From contig JAGWNK010000018.1 in assembly GCA_028871345.1 (NCBI GenBank), positions 1-64,000 of the forward strand: a stretch of DNA of 64,000 nucleotides, written 5' to 3'. The number at the start of each line of letters is the position of its first letter. Position 1 is the stretch's first letter. Below, one piece after another: positions 55,753 to 63,897 of this stretch. The notes below the pieces were generated by a model. The model worked only from the letters and a program-made list of their open reading frames with translations. It did no database searches and was not told the DNA's origin. The position numbers and the translations under genes were made by a program. The stretch is from Alphaproteobacteria bacterium (lineage in GTDB: Bacteria > Pseudomonadota > Alphaproteobacteria > Micropepsales > Micropepsaceae).

Positions 55753-57720
55753 ATGGCCAAGACTACCGACCTGTTCGAGAACGCCTCCCCCGCTTCCAAG
55801 AGCTACACCGCCCGCGACATCGAGGTCCTGGAAGGGCTCGAGCCCGTGCGCCGCCGCCCGGGCATGTATATCGGCGGCACAGATGTTGCGGCGCTGCATC
55901 ATCTGGCGGCCGAGATCCTCGATAACGCCATGGACGAGGCCGTGGCCGGCCACGCCAGCCGCATCGAGATCGAGCTTCAGCCGGACGATGTTCTCGTCGT
56001 GCGCGACAACGGCCGAGGCATGCCGGTCGACGCCCATCCCAAGTTCAAGAACAAGTCGGCGCTCGAGGTCATCATGACCATGCTGCACGCCGGCGGGAAG
56101 TTCGGCGGCAAGGTCTACGACACCTCGGGCGGCCTGCACGGCGTCGGCGCCTCCGTGGTCAACGCGCTGTCGGAGTGGATGGAAGTCGACGTGGCGCGCG
56201 ACCGTCACGGCCACAAGATGCGCTTCGAGCGCGGCAAGCCCGTCGGCAAGCTGAAGGATCTTGGCGCCGTCAACCGCCGCGGCACTATCGTCAGCTTCAA
56301 GCCCGACGCCCAGATCTTCGGCGAGGACACCCGCTTCTCCGCCTCGCGTCTCTACCGCATGGCCAAGTCGAAGGCCTATCTGTTCCGCGGCGTCGAGATC
56401 CGCTGGAAGTGCGATCCCTCGCTGATCAGGGACGCCACGCCCGCCGAGGACACCCTGCACTTCCCCGGCGGCCTCACCGACTTCCTGTCGAGCGAGATCA
56501 ACGGCAAGACCACCGTGACGCAGCGCGTCTTCACCGGGCGCACCGAGAACCGCGATGGCAAAGGCTCGGTCGAATGGGCCGTGACCTGGGCGCCGGAAGC
56601 CGAGCCGTTCCTCTATTCCTACTGCAACACCATACCGACGCTGCAGGGCGGCACTCACGAACAGGGCCTGCGCAACGCGCTGACGCGCGCCCTGCGCGCC
56701 CATGGCGAGCGCGCCAACAACCGCAAGACCGCGCAGGTGACGCCCGACGACATCATGGCGTCGGCCTGCGCCATGCTGTCGGTTTTCATCCGCGAGCCCG
56801 AGTTCCAGGGCCAGACCAAGGACAAGCTGTCCTCGCCCGACGCCCAGCGCCTGGTCGAGAACGTGGTGCGCGACCACTTCGACCACTGGCTGGCGGAAAG
56901 CCCGCAGGAGGCCGACCGCCTGCTCGACTTCTGCATCGACCTCGCCGAAGAGCGCCTCAAGCGCCGCCAGGAGAAGGAAGTCTCGCGCAAGGCCGCCACG
57001 CGCAAGCTGCGCCTGCCCGGCAAGCTGGCCGACTGCACCCGCGATGCCGCGCAGGGTACCGAGATCTTCCTGGTGGAGGGCGACTCCGCCGGCGGCTCCG
57101 CCAAGCAGGCGCGCGACCGCAACACCCAGGCGGTGCTGCCCTTGCGCGGCAAGATCCTCAACGTGGCGAGCGCGGCGGCGGGCAAGCTGGCGCAGAACCA
57201 GGAGCTGTCCGACCTCGTGCAGGCGCTGGGCGCCGGCACCGGCGCCAGGTACAGCGAGGCCGAGCTGCGCTACGAGCGCATCATCGTGATGACCGATGCC
57301 GACGTCGACGGCGCCCACATCGCCTCGCTGCTCCTCACCTTCTTCTATCGCGAGATGCCGCAGCTCATCGCCAACGGCCATTTGTTCCTCGCCATGCCGC
57401 CGCTCTACCGCCTCAGCCAGGGCGGCACGACGCTCTACGCGCGCGACGACAAGCACCGCACCCAGCTCTTGAAGACCGCCTTCAAGGCGAACGCCAAGGT
57501 CGAGACCTCGCGCTTCAAGGGCCTGGGCGAGATGATGCCGGCCCAGCTCAAGGACACCACCATGAAGCCGGGCAGCCGCACCCTGGTGCGCGTCGAGATC
57601 ACCGACGACGCCAAGAAGGAAACCGAAACCCTCGTGGAGCGGCTGATGGGCAAGAAGCCCGAGCTGCGCTTCGCCTTCATCCAGGAAAACGCGCAGTTCG
57701 TGAAGGACGTGGACGTGTGA
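55753..57720 (+). CDS. parE: DNA topoisomerase IV subunit B
   Basis: 655 residues. GHKL ATPase with RRRPGMYIGGTD and DNGRGMPVDAHPK, then the TOPRIM domain EIFLVEGDSAGGSAKQARDR, MTDADVDGAHIASLLLTFFY, and the C-terminal MKPGSRTLVRVEI block. Length and the order of motifs favour ParE over GyrB, which is longer in this group (about 800 residues). With ParC it decatenates daughter chromosomes. ATG 55753 is chosen over TTG 55744. Divergent from the histidine kinase upstream; 160 bp apart. Confidence 0.93.
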   Translation: MAKTTDLFENASPASKSYTARDIEVLEGLEPVRRRPGMYIGGTDVAALHHLAAEILDNAMDEAVAGHASRIEIELQPDDVLVVRDNGRGMPVDAHPKFKNKSALEVIMTMLHAGGKFGGKVYDTSGGLHGVGASVVNALSEWMEVDVARDRHGHKMRFERGKPVGKLKDLGAVNRRGTIVSFKPDAQIFGEDTRFSASRLYRMAKSKAYLFRGVEIRWKCDPSLIRDATPAEDTLHFPGGLTDFLSSEINGKTTVTQRVFTGRTENRDGKGSVEWAVTWAPEAEPFLYSYCNTIPTLQGGTHEQGLRNALTRALRAHGERANNRKTAQVTPDDIMASACAMLSVFIREPEFQGQTKDKLSSPDAQRLVENVVRDHFDHWLAESPQEADRLLDFCIDLAEERLKRRQEKEVSRKAATRKLRLPGKLADCTRDAAQGTEIFLVEGDSAGGSAKQARDRNTQAVLPLRGKILNVASAAAGKLAQNQELSDLVQALGAGTGARYSEAELRYERIIVMTDADVDGAHIASLLLTFFYREMPQLIANGHLFLAMPPLYRLSQGGTTLYARDDKHRTQLLKTAFKANAKVETSRFKGLGEMMPAQLKDTTMKPGSRTLVRVEITDDAKKETETLVERLMGKKPELRFAFIQENAQFVKDVDV

Positions 57721-57731
57721 CTATTCATTCC

Positions 57732-57863
57732 GTCCCCTGAAAAGGGAGGGGCGAAACGCGCGGCGTTTCGGGGAGTCAGGCTCAGCAAACGCAGAATGAC
57801 CCCCACCTGCGCCCTCTGGCTGGAAGCCGGGGATGCGTCTTCCCTCTTTCAGGGGGAGGAACA
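57732..57863. repeat. Modular palindromic repeat between parE and the ceramidase-like gene
   Basis: CCCCTGAAAAGGGAGGGG followed by the stem CGAAACGC-GCG-GCGTTTCG (57752-57770), GGGGAGTC, a middle part and a terminal CCCTCTTTCAGGGGGAGG. The layout equals that of the element at 9354 (box, CGAAATGC stem, G-rich box). It sits between two convergent genes and could also act as a bidirectional terminator. Confidence 0.7.
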
Positions 57864-57865
57864 CG

Positions 57866-58570
57866 TTACGCCATCTCCTTCCTCATCTTCTTCATCCGCA
57901 CCAGCATCAGGATGCCGAGGAACGCCGATGTCGACAGCAGCAGGTGCCAGAGGAAATGCGTGCCCGTCGGGATGACGGGGCAGACGATGAGGTCGATCGA
58001 GCGCGCCGCCGCCGCCGCCACGCCGCACGCCAGGATGACGATGCCGCGCAGGCCCAACGCCTGGCCGTACTTCTTCATGCTGCCGGCCACCAGCGCCAGC
58101 CCGAATACGGTGATGACGCCGAAGCCCGGCACGAAGCGCAGGCCGGACGGCACATTGGGCATGGCATCGAACGAGGACCAAGCCAGGGCCACCGCGCCGA
58201 CGGTCGCCGCGTACATCAGCGCCGCGCCCGCGATGCCGGCCCACCAGCCGAACAGCTGGCGGAACCACAGCGCCGTGAACACGACGAGGAATCCGACGCC
58301 CGGCATCCAGTCGAGCTCAAGCGCCCAGTGCGTGCGCAGCCCGTGCCACAAGGTCGAACCGATGCCGACGCCCGCCAGCAGGACGAGGAGGATCACGAGA
58401 TCTGCCGAGAAACCGACCTGCGACTTCCGCACATGGCGATACGCGTAATAGGCCGCGATCAGGATGGCCGCATTGGTGATGGTGTTGATCGGCTCGGCGA
58501 TGCCGAGCCAGGGGTGACCGGTTTCGCAATAGATCGGGCCGTGCATCATCGGCGGAACGGAAGCGGCCAT
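57866..58570 (-). CDS. Ceramidase-family membrane protein
   Basis: 234 residues with about seven helices. N-terminal IYCETGHPWLGIAEPINTIT and GIGSTLWHGLRTHWALELDW match the alkaline-ceramidase-like (CREST) superfamily, where Ser, Asp and three His bind zinc; here GSTLWH, ELDW and HFLWHLLLS supply candidate residues. The lipid or amide substrate is unknown; the family also includes PAQR-type receptors. Start ATG 58570 with GAGGA upstream. Confidence 0.8.
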   Translation of the reverse strand: MAASVPPMMHGPIYCETGHPWLGIAEPINTITNAAILIAAYYAYRHVRKSQVGFSADLVILLVLLAGVGIGSTLWHGLRTHWALELDWMPGVGFLVVFTALWFRQLFGWWAGIAGAALMYAATVGAVALAWSSFDAMPNVPSGLRFVPGFGVITVFGLALVAGSMKKYGQALGLRGIVILACGVAAAAARSIDLIVCPVIPTGTHFLWHLLLSTSAFLGILMLVRMKKMRKEMA

Positions 58571-58786
58571 GGAACATCCTCGGCATCAACGATATGGGGA
58601 TGCTTTCACGGCATGGCCGCCAACCACAAGAGGCCGCGCTGTTATGACTGCAAGCGGGCAGTGGGCGCTTCACTCTCACTCGCCCCTTGGATCGAAATCG
58701 TCCCGTATACTTCATTACCCCTTGTGGGACCGGCGGCGGCCGCGCCGGCGGCTCGGTTCGCGTCGCTGCGGGCGTGAACGAAGATC
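58571..58786. other. Intergenic stretch, nothing recognised
   Basis: About 216 bp upstream of the ceramidase-like gene, followed by a palindromic repeat. It should hold the promoter for that gene on the minus strand, which I cannot place. No supported gene. Confidence 0.4.
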
Positions 58787-58885
58787 GGCCCTCTCCCCTT
58801 GCGGGGCCGGTAGCGGCAGCGTCACCGGCGGCGGTTCGCCTTGCGGTTCACAGCGCGGACCGCTTAGGCGAACCGGGTGAGGGGT
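58787..58885. repeat. Palindromic repeat before the DUF559 gene
   Basis: CCCTCTCCCCTTGCGGGG at one end, CGAACCGGGTGAGGGGTAAAG at the other, with nested stems (GGCGGTTCGCC at 58829-58839 and a second GGCGAACC at 58868) between. It looks like a relative of the CTCCCC...GGGTGGGG family found elsewhere in the window. It reaches to within a few bases of the DUF559 start and may supply its ribosome binding site (GTGAGGGG). Confidence 0.6.
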
Positions 58886-58891
58886 AAAGCG

Positions 58892-59287
58892 ATGAAACAT
58901 GACTTTGCCCGCCAACTTCGCCACGCCCGGACCGATGTCGAACGTAAGCTCTGGTTCGCGCTGCGCGGCCGCCGCTTCCACCGCTTCAAATTCCGCCGCC
59001 GGCAGCCGACTGACTCCTATATTGTCGACTTCGTCTGCTTCGAGACGAGACCTGTCGTCGAACTCGACGGCGGCCAACACGGTGGGAAAGGTCATCAAGC
59101 CTATGATGCAGACCGCACGAGGCACCTGAAAGCCAACGGCTTCCGGGTTCTTCGCTTCGCCAACCATGAGGTCAACCCGAACTTCGAAAGTGTCCTTGAT
59201 GGCATTGCTCTGGCGATCGGGTTGCCGATTTGGGCGGGGGCTCGTCCTTCCTCCCCATGGTATCGCTCACGACAGCGGGCACGCTAA
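58892..59287 (+). CDS. DUF559 endonuclease-domain protein (Vsr-like)
   Basis: 131 residues of the very-short-patch-repair-like fold. HARTDVERKLWFALRGRRFH is the typical first helix pair, and the active-site pattern D...ExDGxQH is present (IVDFVCFETRPVVELDGGQH). Such proteins are common, often near mobile DNA, and their role is unproven; nuclease activity is inferred. ATG 58892 is used, GTG 58877 is an alternative. Surrounded by palindromic repeats on both sides. Confidence 0.85.
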   Translation: MKHDFARQLRHARTDVERKLWFALRGRRFHRFKFRRRQPTDSYIVDFVCFETRPVVELDGGQHGGKGHQAYDADRTRHLKANGFRVLRFANHEVNPNFESVLDGIALAIGLPIWAGARPSSPWYRSRQRAR

Positions 59288-59312
59288 CAGGAGTGGGCAA
59301 GGCATAATGAAC

Positions 59313-59386
59313 GCCCCCCTCACTCTCGGAAGTGCTCGCGACGCTCGCGCTTCCTCTGCCCTCTCCCGCAAGGGGAGAGGGCGACC
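59313..59386. repeat. Palindromic repeat after the DUF559 gene
   Basis: CCCCCCTCACTCTCGGAAGTG, a GCTCGCGACGCTCGCGC core and CCCTCTCCCGCAAGGGGAGAGGG with a strong 8-bp stem (59359-59380). Related to the repeats at 58787 and 61406. Confidence 0.6.
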
Positions 59387-59549
59387 TGTATCCTAAACGG
59401 CCCCTTCGCCAGCATGCGCCTTAGTCGCATTCCAAGCTCTCTCCTGCCCCGATGACGCCCGCCCCACCCCGCGTTACTCTGCGGCGTTGAGAGGGCTGGT
59501 AGACGATCCATTCTAGGGATCATTCTCAACCTCCCGCGCCGAGGTCGTT
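59387..59549. other. Leader of the radical SAM operon
   Basis: 163 bp. TTGAGA at 59487-59492 with TTCTAG 18 bases later is a weak promoter candidate. Two very short frames (13 and 12 codons, starting at about 59414 and 59452) are open, but neither resembles a RiPP precursor with leader and core. GAGG 8 bases before ATG 59550 is the ribosome binding site. Confidence 0.35.
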
Positions 59550-60572
59550 ATGGCCAACATACTGCTGACCAACAAATGCGTCCGTGCCTGCCCTTACTGC
59601 TTCGCGGGCCAGGAGATGGCGCAGGCCAGCGCCTTCCTGTCTTGGGAGAACGTCGTCTATCTCGCGGATTTCCTGCTCGCCTCGGCGCACAGCCGCGTCT
59701 CGCTGCTGGGCGGCGAGCCGACCCTGCATCCGCAGTTCACCGACATCCTCGTCTATCTCCTCGAGCGCGGCTTCACCGTCACCGTCTTCACCAGCGGCAT
59801 CATGTCGAAGACGGCGCTCACCGAGCTGGCGGCGCACGTTGCCGCCCTGCCGCCCGAGCGGCTCAATTTCGTCTGCAACCTGAACAATCCGGCGCAGACC
59901 GACACCCTGAAATCGGAAACGCACAAGCTGCACGATTTCCTGGCGGCGCTCGGCCCGCGCACCATGCCGGCCTTCAACATCTACCGCAGCGATTTCGACA
60001 TCGGCTTCATCTTCGAACTCGTTGCGCGCTTCGCCATGAAGAAGCGCCTGCGCCTGGGCATCGCCCACCCCATCCCGGGCGCCGCCAACGAGGCCATCAC
60101 CGTGGCCGACATCGGCGCGGTGATCGAGCGGCTCTGTTCGTTCCGCGCCGCCTTCGAGCAGTCGCGCGTCCGCCCCAGCTTCGATTGCGGCTTCCCGCTC
60201 TGCCGCATCACCGACGCCGAGCTCGGCTGGCTCGTGCGCCTCACCGGCCGCGCCGATTTCAAATGCACGCCGGCCATCGACATCACGCCCGACATGCAGG
60301 TGTATTGCTGTTTCCCGCTGTCGTCGCTCAACCGGCGCTCGATCTACGATTTCGACTCCTTCAACGCCGTGGTCGCCTATTACCGCTCGCTGCAGGAACG
60401 CATCCGCGGCGACATCGCCGGCATCTATGCCGAATGCGGCGCCTGCGTGCACCGTGCCGAGCGCACCTGCGCCGGCGGCGGCGTCTGCCAGCTGGTGAAC
60501 CGCCTGACCAACGAGAACCCCGCCCGGCTTCGGACCATCGAGAATGAACACCAGGCTTGTCTGCCCCAATGA
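59550..60572 (+). CDS. Radical SAM protein with SPASM-type C-terminal Cys clusters
   Basis: 340 residues. The [4Fe-4S]-SAM motif CxxxCxxC is Cys10, Cys14, Cys17 in TNKCVRACPYCFAG; LLGGEPTLHPQF follows. The second half has Cys239, Cys253, Cys254 (FKCTPAID...MQVYCCFPL) and Cys296, Cys299, Cys307, Cys313 (ECGACVHRAERTCAGGGVC), the arrangement of SPASM domains with auxiliary clusters seen in peptide-modifying enzymes such as AnSME and PqqE. The N terminus lacks the usual extension; the motif starts at residue 10. The next gene overlaps by 29 bp. The substrate is unknown and no precursor peptide is visible beside it. Confidence 0.88.
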   Translation: MANILLTNKCVRACPYCFAGQEMAQASAFLSWENVVYLADFLLASAHSRVSLLGGEPTLHPQFTDILVYLLERGFTVTVFTSGIMSKTALTELAAHVAALPPERLNFVCNLNNPAQTDTLKSETHKLHDFLAALGPRTMPAFNIYRSDFDIGFIFELVARFAMKKRLRLGIAHPIPGAANEAITVADIGAVIERLCSFRAAFEQSRVRPSFDCGFPLCRITDAELGWLVRLTGRADFKCTPAIDITPDMQVYCCFPLSSLNRRSIYDFDSFNAVVAYYRSLQERIRGDIAGIYAECGACVHRAERTCAGGGVCQLVNRLTNENPARLRTIENEHQACLPQ

Positions 60573-61395
60573 TGCGGCCCTGATCGGGCGGCTGGCGCGC
60601 CGCGCACTGTGCGTCCGCGTAACCGCGCCGCAGGACATCGCGGCCGCTGCGGCGCTGGCGCGCCGGCACAACAGCCTCGTCTGCGTGATCTGCGAGACCG
60701 CCTCTCTCGAGGACATCGAGGTTTCCGGCGACTGGCAGGGCATCCCGATCGCGCTGGCGGTGGCGCGGACGGGCCCGTTCCGCCGCCTGGCGGCGAAGCT
60801 GAAAGGGCTGCGCGCGCTGAATCTGCGTGTCTATCTGCCCTGCACGACCGACGCCCTGGTCGGCGCGCGCCTGCTCGCCTCGGTCGGCGTTCCCGTGTGC
60901 GTCACCCTCGATCCCGCCGCGGCGATGGATTGGGAGGCGCTGGCCGATCTGATGACCTACGCGCTGTTGAATATCGCGCGCCACGCGCCGATCGAGCCGT
61001 TCCAGACCATGGCCGACGGCTGGCGGCCGGCGGAGCGCGGCGAGGACTGGGGCCGCGCCCTGTTCGACGATCCCGAACGCTACCTCCATGTCGCGGCCTC
61101 GGGCGCCGTCGCTTTGTCGGCGCGCGAGCTGGCCGCGGGAGAATTCGTCGGCGACGTCTGCGAGCTGGATTCGCCGCGCCTGAAACAGCGCGTGGACGAG
61201 AGAAAAGAGCGCTGGCGCGAGCTGTTCCTCGAAAACCATTTCTGCGCCCGCTGCCCGTCCTGGCGCCTGTGCCGCGGGAGATTTTCCGCCGGCAAGACAG
61301 AGCCGGACGGCTGCGCGGAATTCTTCGGCGAAGCGGCCGAGATCATCGAACGCGCCCGCGCCAAATCCGCCCGCTCTCCGACTTGGCAGGCGTGA
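60544..61395 (+). CDS. Partner of the radical SAM protein; SPASM-like Cys cluster without SAM motif
   Basis: 283 residues. No CxxxCxxC is present. Residues 80-150 look like alternating beta/alpha units of a half-barrel (LRVYLPCTTDALVGARLLAS, GVPVCVTLDPAAAMDWEALA). The C terminus carries Cys234, Cys237, Cys243 and Cys257 (NHFCARCPSWRLCRG... DGCAEFF), resembling half of a SPASM domain and probably binding an Fe-S cluster. It reads as a degenerate relative of the upstream enzyme that lost SAM chemistry. A role as substrate-binding or electron-transfer subunit is inferred from the 29-bp overlap. No homologue recognised. Confidence 0.65.
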   Translation: MNTRLVCPNDAALIGRLARRALCVRVTAPQDIAAAAALARRHNSLVCVICETASLEDIEVSGDWQGIPIALAVARTGPFRRLAAKLKGLRALNLRVYLPCTTDALVGARLLASVGVPVCVTLDPAAAMDWEALADLMTYALLNIARHAPIEPFQTMADGWRPAERGEDWGRALFDDPERYLHVAASGAVALSARELAAGEFVGDVCELDSPRLKQRVDERKERWRELFLENHFCARCPSWRLCRGRFSAGKTEPDGCAEFFGEAAEIIERARAKSARSPTWQA

Positions 61396-61405
61396 ACTGC
61401 GATCA

Positions 61406-61468
61406 GCCTCTCCCCTTGCGGGCCTGCCGCGCATCGTGCGGTCTTTGCCCTCTCCCCTTGTGAGAGGT
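61406..61468. repeat. Palindromic repeat after the radical SAM locus
   Basis: CCTCTCCCCTTGCGGG at one end and CCCTCTCCCCTTGTGAGAGG at the other, enclosing GCCGCGCATCGTGCGG. Same CTCTCCCCTTG module as in the repeats at 58787 and 59313, so three relatives bracket the DUF559 and radical SAM genes within 2.7 kb. Confidence 0.6.
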
Positions 61469-61928
61469 CTCAGTTTAGTAAGATTTTGATATTATGCACT
61501 TCTTAGGCATCTTTTTTGCCTGTGTAGATGCTGTACAGGATTTTTCGACGTTTTTGCCAGATTCCAACGTGATCGGACGATTCATTCAAGGGAGTTCTGT
61601 CACGCGGCCTTTGTGCGGGAACGAGAATTTGCCGGAGCATTCCGTCTGCCTACCAGGTACGCATTGCCACATCGACACGCCCTCAGTCCGTCAGGACCGA
61701 AGAGGCCCCATATGCGTCCGAGCGTTTTCGCCCTTATGGCGGATGTCCGCCAGATTTGGCTCAGGAAACATCGGTCAATCTCCCCGACGATCCTCTCAGC
61801 GCAACTCTGGCCATCGCTATTCGAGGCGCAGATGCGTTCTCAGTTCGCCGATTCTTGGGGTATGCCATCCGAACCAGCTTTGCTTTCTCTTGCAGCCATC
61901 ATTTGCCGCGAGGGTCGCCTCGGAGCGG
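61469..61928. other. AT-richer gap without a supported gene
   Basis: About 460 bp. The first 100 bp are unusually AT-rich (runs such as GGCATCTTTTTTGCC at 61508-61522, a small hairpin with T-tract that could terminate the radical SAM transcript). From 61600 on several plus-strand frames are open but mutually overlapping and without family features; possibly decayed sequence. Confidence 0.4.
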
Positions 61929-62390
61929 TTACCGCGTGCAGGCGACGCGATAAAGGGTGCCTCCGCCCCACTGGTTTGCCTGGAAATAATAGGCGGACCG
62001 CCCCCACTTCGGATGACGGGGCGCATCAATTGCATCGGAGAGTTTCGCAATCGCGAGATAACCGTCCGACGCGTAATCGTCTCCGGATTCAAGTCCGTGG
62101 AGGATATGGATCGTGTTGTTCCCGGGCAGAACTTCCGACAGAAAGTCTTCAAAATTATCTGTTCCCTCTTCGGACATCGTTTGAAGGGGAAACGTGTCTT
62201 CTGTCAGTCTGCCGTCCTTTCCCACAAAGCGAATCTTGTATCCCCCGTCGGCGGAAAGGATCTGGAACATAAGCGTCGCCCGCGGCCCCGCAATCGACCA
62301 GCAGCCGAGAAAATCGTCGCCGCTAGATGCATACGCCGCACGCGTGAAGAGCGCGAAGGCCGTCGCTACCAACAAGATTGCGTATTTCAC
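61929..62390 (-). CDS. Exported protein of unknown function
   Basis: 153 residues with a clear signal peptide (AILLVATAFALFTRAAYASS). The mature part starts GDDFLGCWSIAGPRATLMFQ, a lipocalin- or beta-barrel-like opening also seen in small bacterial secreted proteins, and ends WGGGTLYRVACTR; Cys near both ends may pair. No family recognised. Base composition is lower in GC than the left part of the window, like its neighbour to the right. Confidence 0.7.
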   Translation of the reverse strand: MKYAILLVATAFALFTRAAYASSGDDFLGCWSIAGPRATLMFQILSADGGYKIRFVGKDGRLTEDTFPLQTMSEEGTDNFEDFLSEVLPGNNTIHILHGLESGDDYASDGYLAIAKLSDAIDAPRHPKWGRSAYYFQANQWGGGTLYRVACTR

Positions 62391-62796
62391 CGAATCCGGC
62401 TCCCAGTCAGGCCATGCTGCTTATAGCAGGGCTTGCGGCCGTCGCCAGCGAGGCTGTCCCAGCGCGGCCACGCAGCCCAAGTCGGTCCCAAAATACATCG
62501 CGGCATGAGGGGCAGCCCGTCCAATACGGGGCCAAGTGCGCCCGCTCAGCACACCCTTGGAAACTCAATGAATTGCGCCACTACATCGCTTCCCCCGCCC
62601 CCCGCCGCGTTCGGAAGAATAGCACATCCCTCGAACCCCTCGAGAGCGAGTTGTGACCTTCGACTGCGGAATGGCGGCTGTTGGCGCAATTTCCCCGTCG
62701 GGCGAATTTCCGTCTTTGCGCAGTGGTCTACTTTCGCTACCATCGCCGCGTCGGGCAAGCATTGGCAGAAACTCTCATTTCTTGTGGAAGGATTGC
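62391..62796. other. Divergent intergenic region between two exported-protein genes
   Basis: 406 bp. It must contain promoters for the minus-strand gene at 62390 and the plus-strand gene at 62797. I see no convincing consensus promoter. The plus-strand frame of the right-hand gene extends up to 62653, but only the part from 62797 has a signal peptide and ribosome binding site. Confidence 0.4.
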
Positions 62797-63333
62797 ATGT
62801 CGTGTCGCAGGATTCTGGGCGCCGTTGCCCTCGCGCTCACCTTACAACAGGCCCATGCCAGGGACGCATTCTGCAAGGACCTTCATAAAGCTATAGGTCA
62901 AGTGCGCACCGATTTTGCTGCGCTGCGCGGCGCACAACTTTCCTCGATGACGTATCCAGCCGATGAATTCCACTCCTCGCCCTCCACGGTGGTTCGCTTT
63001 ACCGCGAGGCACAATCTTTCTGGTGCAACCAGTTGCGTCGTTGTGCAGACTTCGAGAACGGGAGAAGCCGCGCAGTATTCCTATTACTGCGAATTTCCCG
63101 TGGCGGCCGGCGATGGCCCGCACGAAAAGGGGGAACTGGCCAAGTTGACTGTCGCTTGCATCGGCACCAACCCGCATAACGAGGCGAACGTCGACAGTGT
63201 GGACTTCGTGACACTCTGGGGACCCGCCCAAGCTTACGAGATCGTCTTGAATGCCATGGACCGCGATGACAAGCTTTCCCTCGACCTTAGCGACGGTGCG
63301 GAGGACAAAGCGCTCGAAGAATTGGAAAAATAA
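62797..63333 (+). CDS. Exported protein of unknown function
   Basis: 178 residues. Signal peptide (ILGAVALALTLQQAHARD), then a mature domain with four Cys (DAFCKDL, TSCVVVQT, YYCEFPV, TVACIGTN), suggesting two disulfides, and an acidic tail (DGAEDKALEELEK). GGAAGGA stands 5-6 bases before ATG 62797. I recognise no family; size and Cys pattern fit small periplasmic proteins or inhibitors. Confidence 0.7.
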   Translation: MSCRRILGAVALALTLQQAHARDAFCKDLHKAIGQVRTDFAALRGAQLSSMTYPADEFHSSPSTVVRFTARHNLSGATSCVVVQTSRTGEAAQYSYYCEFPVAAGDGPHEKGELAKLTVACIGTNPHNEANVDSVDFVTLWGPAQAYEIVLNAMDRDDKLSLDLSDGAEDKALEELEK

Positions 63334-63387
63334 TTCGTTCAGAAATGATTACTGACAGAAACGTGTCAGATTTCCAACGAAGGTGAA

Positions 63388-63690
63388 TTAGCAACTCTTC
63401 ACCCATGCGCCGCCGAGAGTCGTCCGCTCGGCATCGCGATGGCGCGTCATGCCGACATTGGTCAAATGCCGGTCCATCGAGCCGGAGGCCAGCACAAAAC
63501 TCCGGTCGACCGCTGCATCCTGCGCCTTGTGGATGGTCGTGGCATAGCCGTGATCCACGGCGGCGTAATCCGCCAAGCGCGGCAGCGCCGCGGGCATCCG
63601 CCGCAACGCAACCCGAAGGGCCGGAGCCATTTGAGCCGTGGGTTCGTCGAAGGGCCTGACCGTAGTGCCCGCTACGCTCTGCGCCCCGCA
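63388..63690 (-). pseudogene. Fragment of a TraA/MobF-type relaxase-helicase
   Basis: The minus strand reads LADYAAVDHGYATTIHKAQD, then RSFVLASGSMDRHLTNVGMTRHRD, which are helicase motifs V and VI of Ti-plasmid-type TraA relaxases (DHGYATTIHKAQG...VDRxFVLAS...MTRHRD). The upstream two thirds and the C terminus are missing, and the frame ends AWVKSC after a short unrelated tail. It is a leftover of a conjugative or mobilisable element. Confidence 0.75.
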
Positions 63691-63695
63691 CCGCG

Positions 63696-63897
63696 TCAGG
63701 CCGCCGATTTGTCCCGTCGCCCCAGGCCTTCGGAGGGCAGAGAAAGCGCGAGCGTGTTGAGACTCACGCCTTCGGCCCGCGCGCGCCGCCAGACGCTGAT
63801 GCAAGGAGCGCGGCGCCCGCATCCGCCACTGGCCGCTGGCATGCGTCGGCTCCGGAGGCTCATTCACGTCATCGCCGCGGTGGCAGGATCTCCTCAT
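63696..63897 (-). pseudogene. HicB-family antitoxin C-terminal part with frameshift
   Basis: One frame gives ASGQWRMRAPRSLHQRLAAR and, after a one-base shift near 63775-63785, AEGVSLNTLALSLPSEGLGR, together the ribbon-helix-helix tail of HicB antitoxins (R-x-P-x-SLH-x-x-L...AEGVSLN). Stop TGA lies at 63696-63698. The HicB N-terminal domain and the HicA toxin are absent. It directly abuts the TraA fragment, so both belong to the same decayed mobile segment. Confidence 0.6.

Noticed and set aside
55714-57456. A 580-codon minus-strand frame opposite parE
   Set aside because: Antisense of parE; motifs of topoisomerase IV are only in the other strand.
59387-59549. RiPP precursor peptide just upstream of the radical SAM gene
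   Set aside because: The only frames are 12-13 codons, with no leader-core look and no ribosome binding site.
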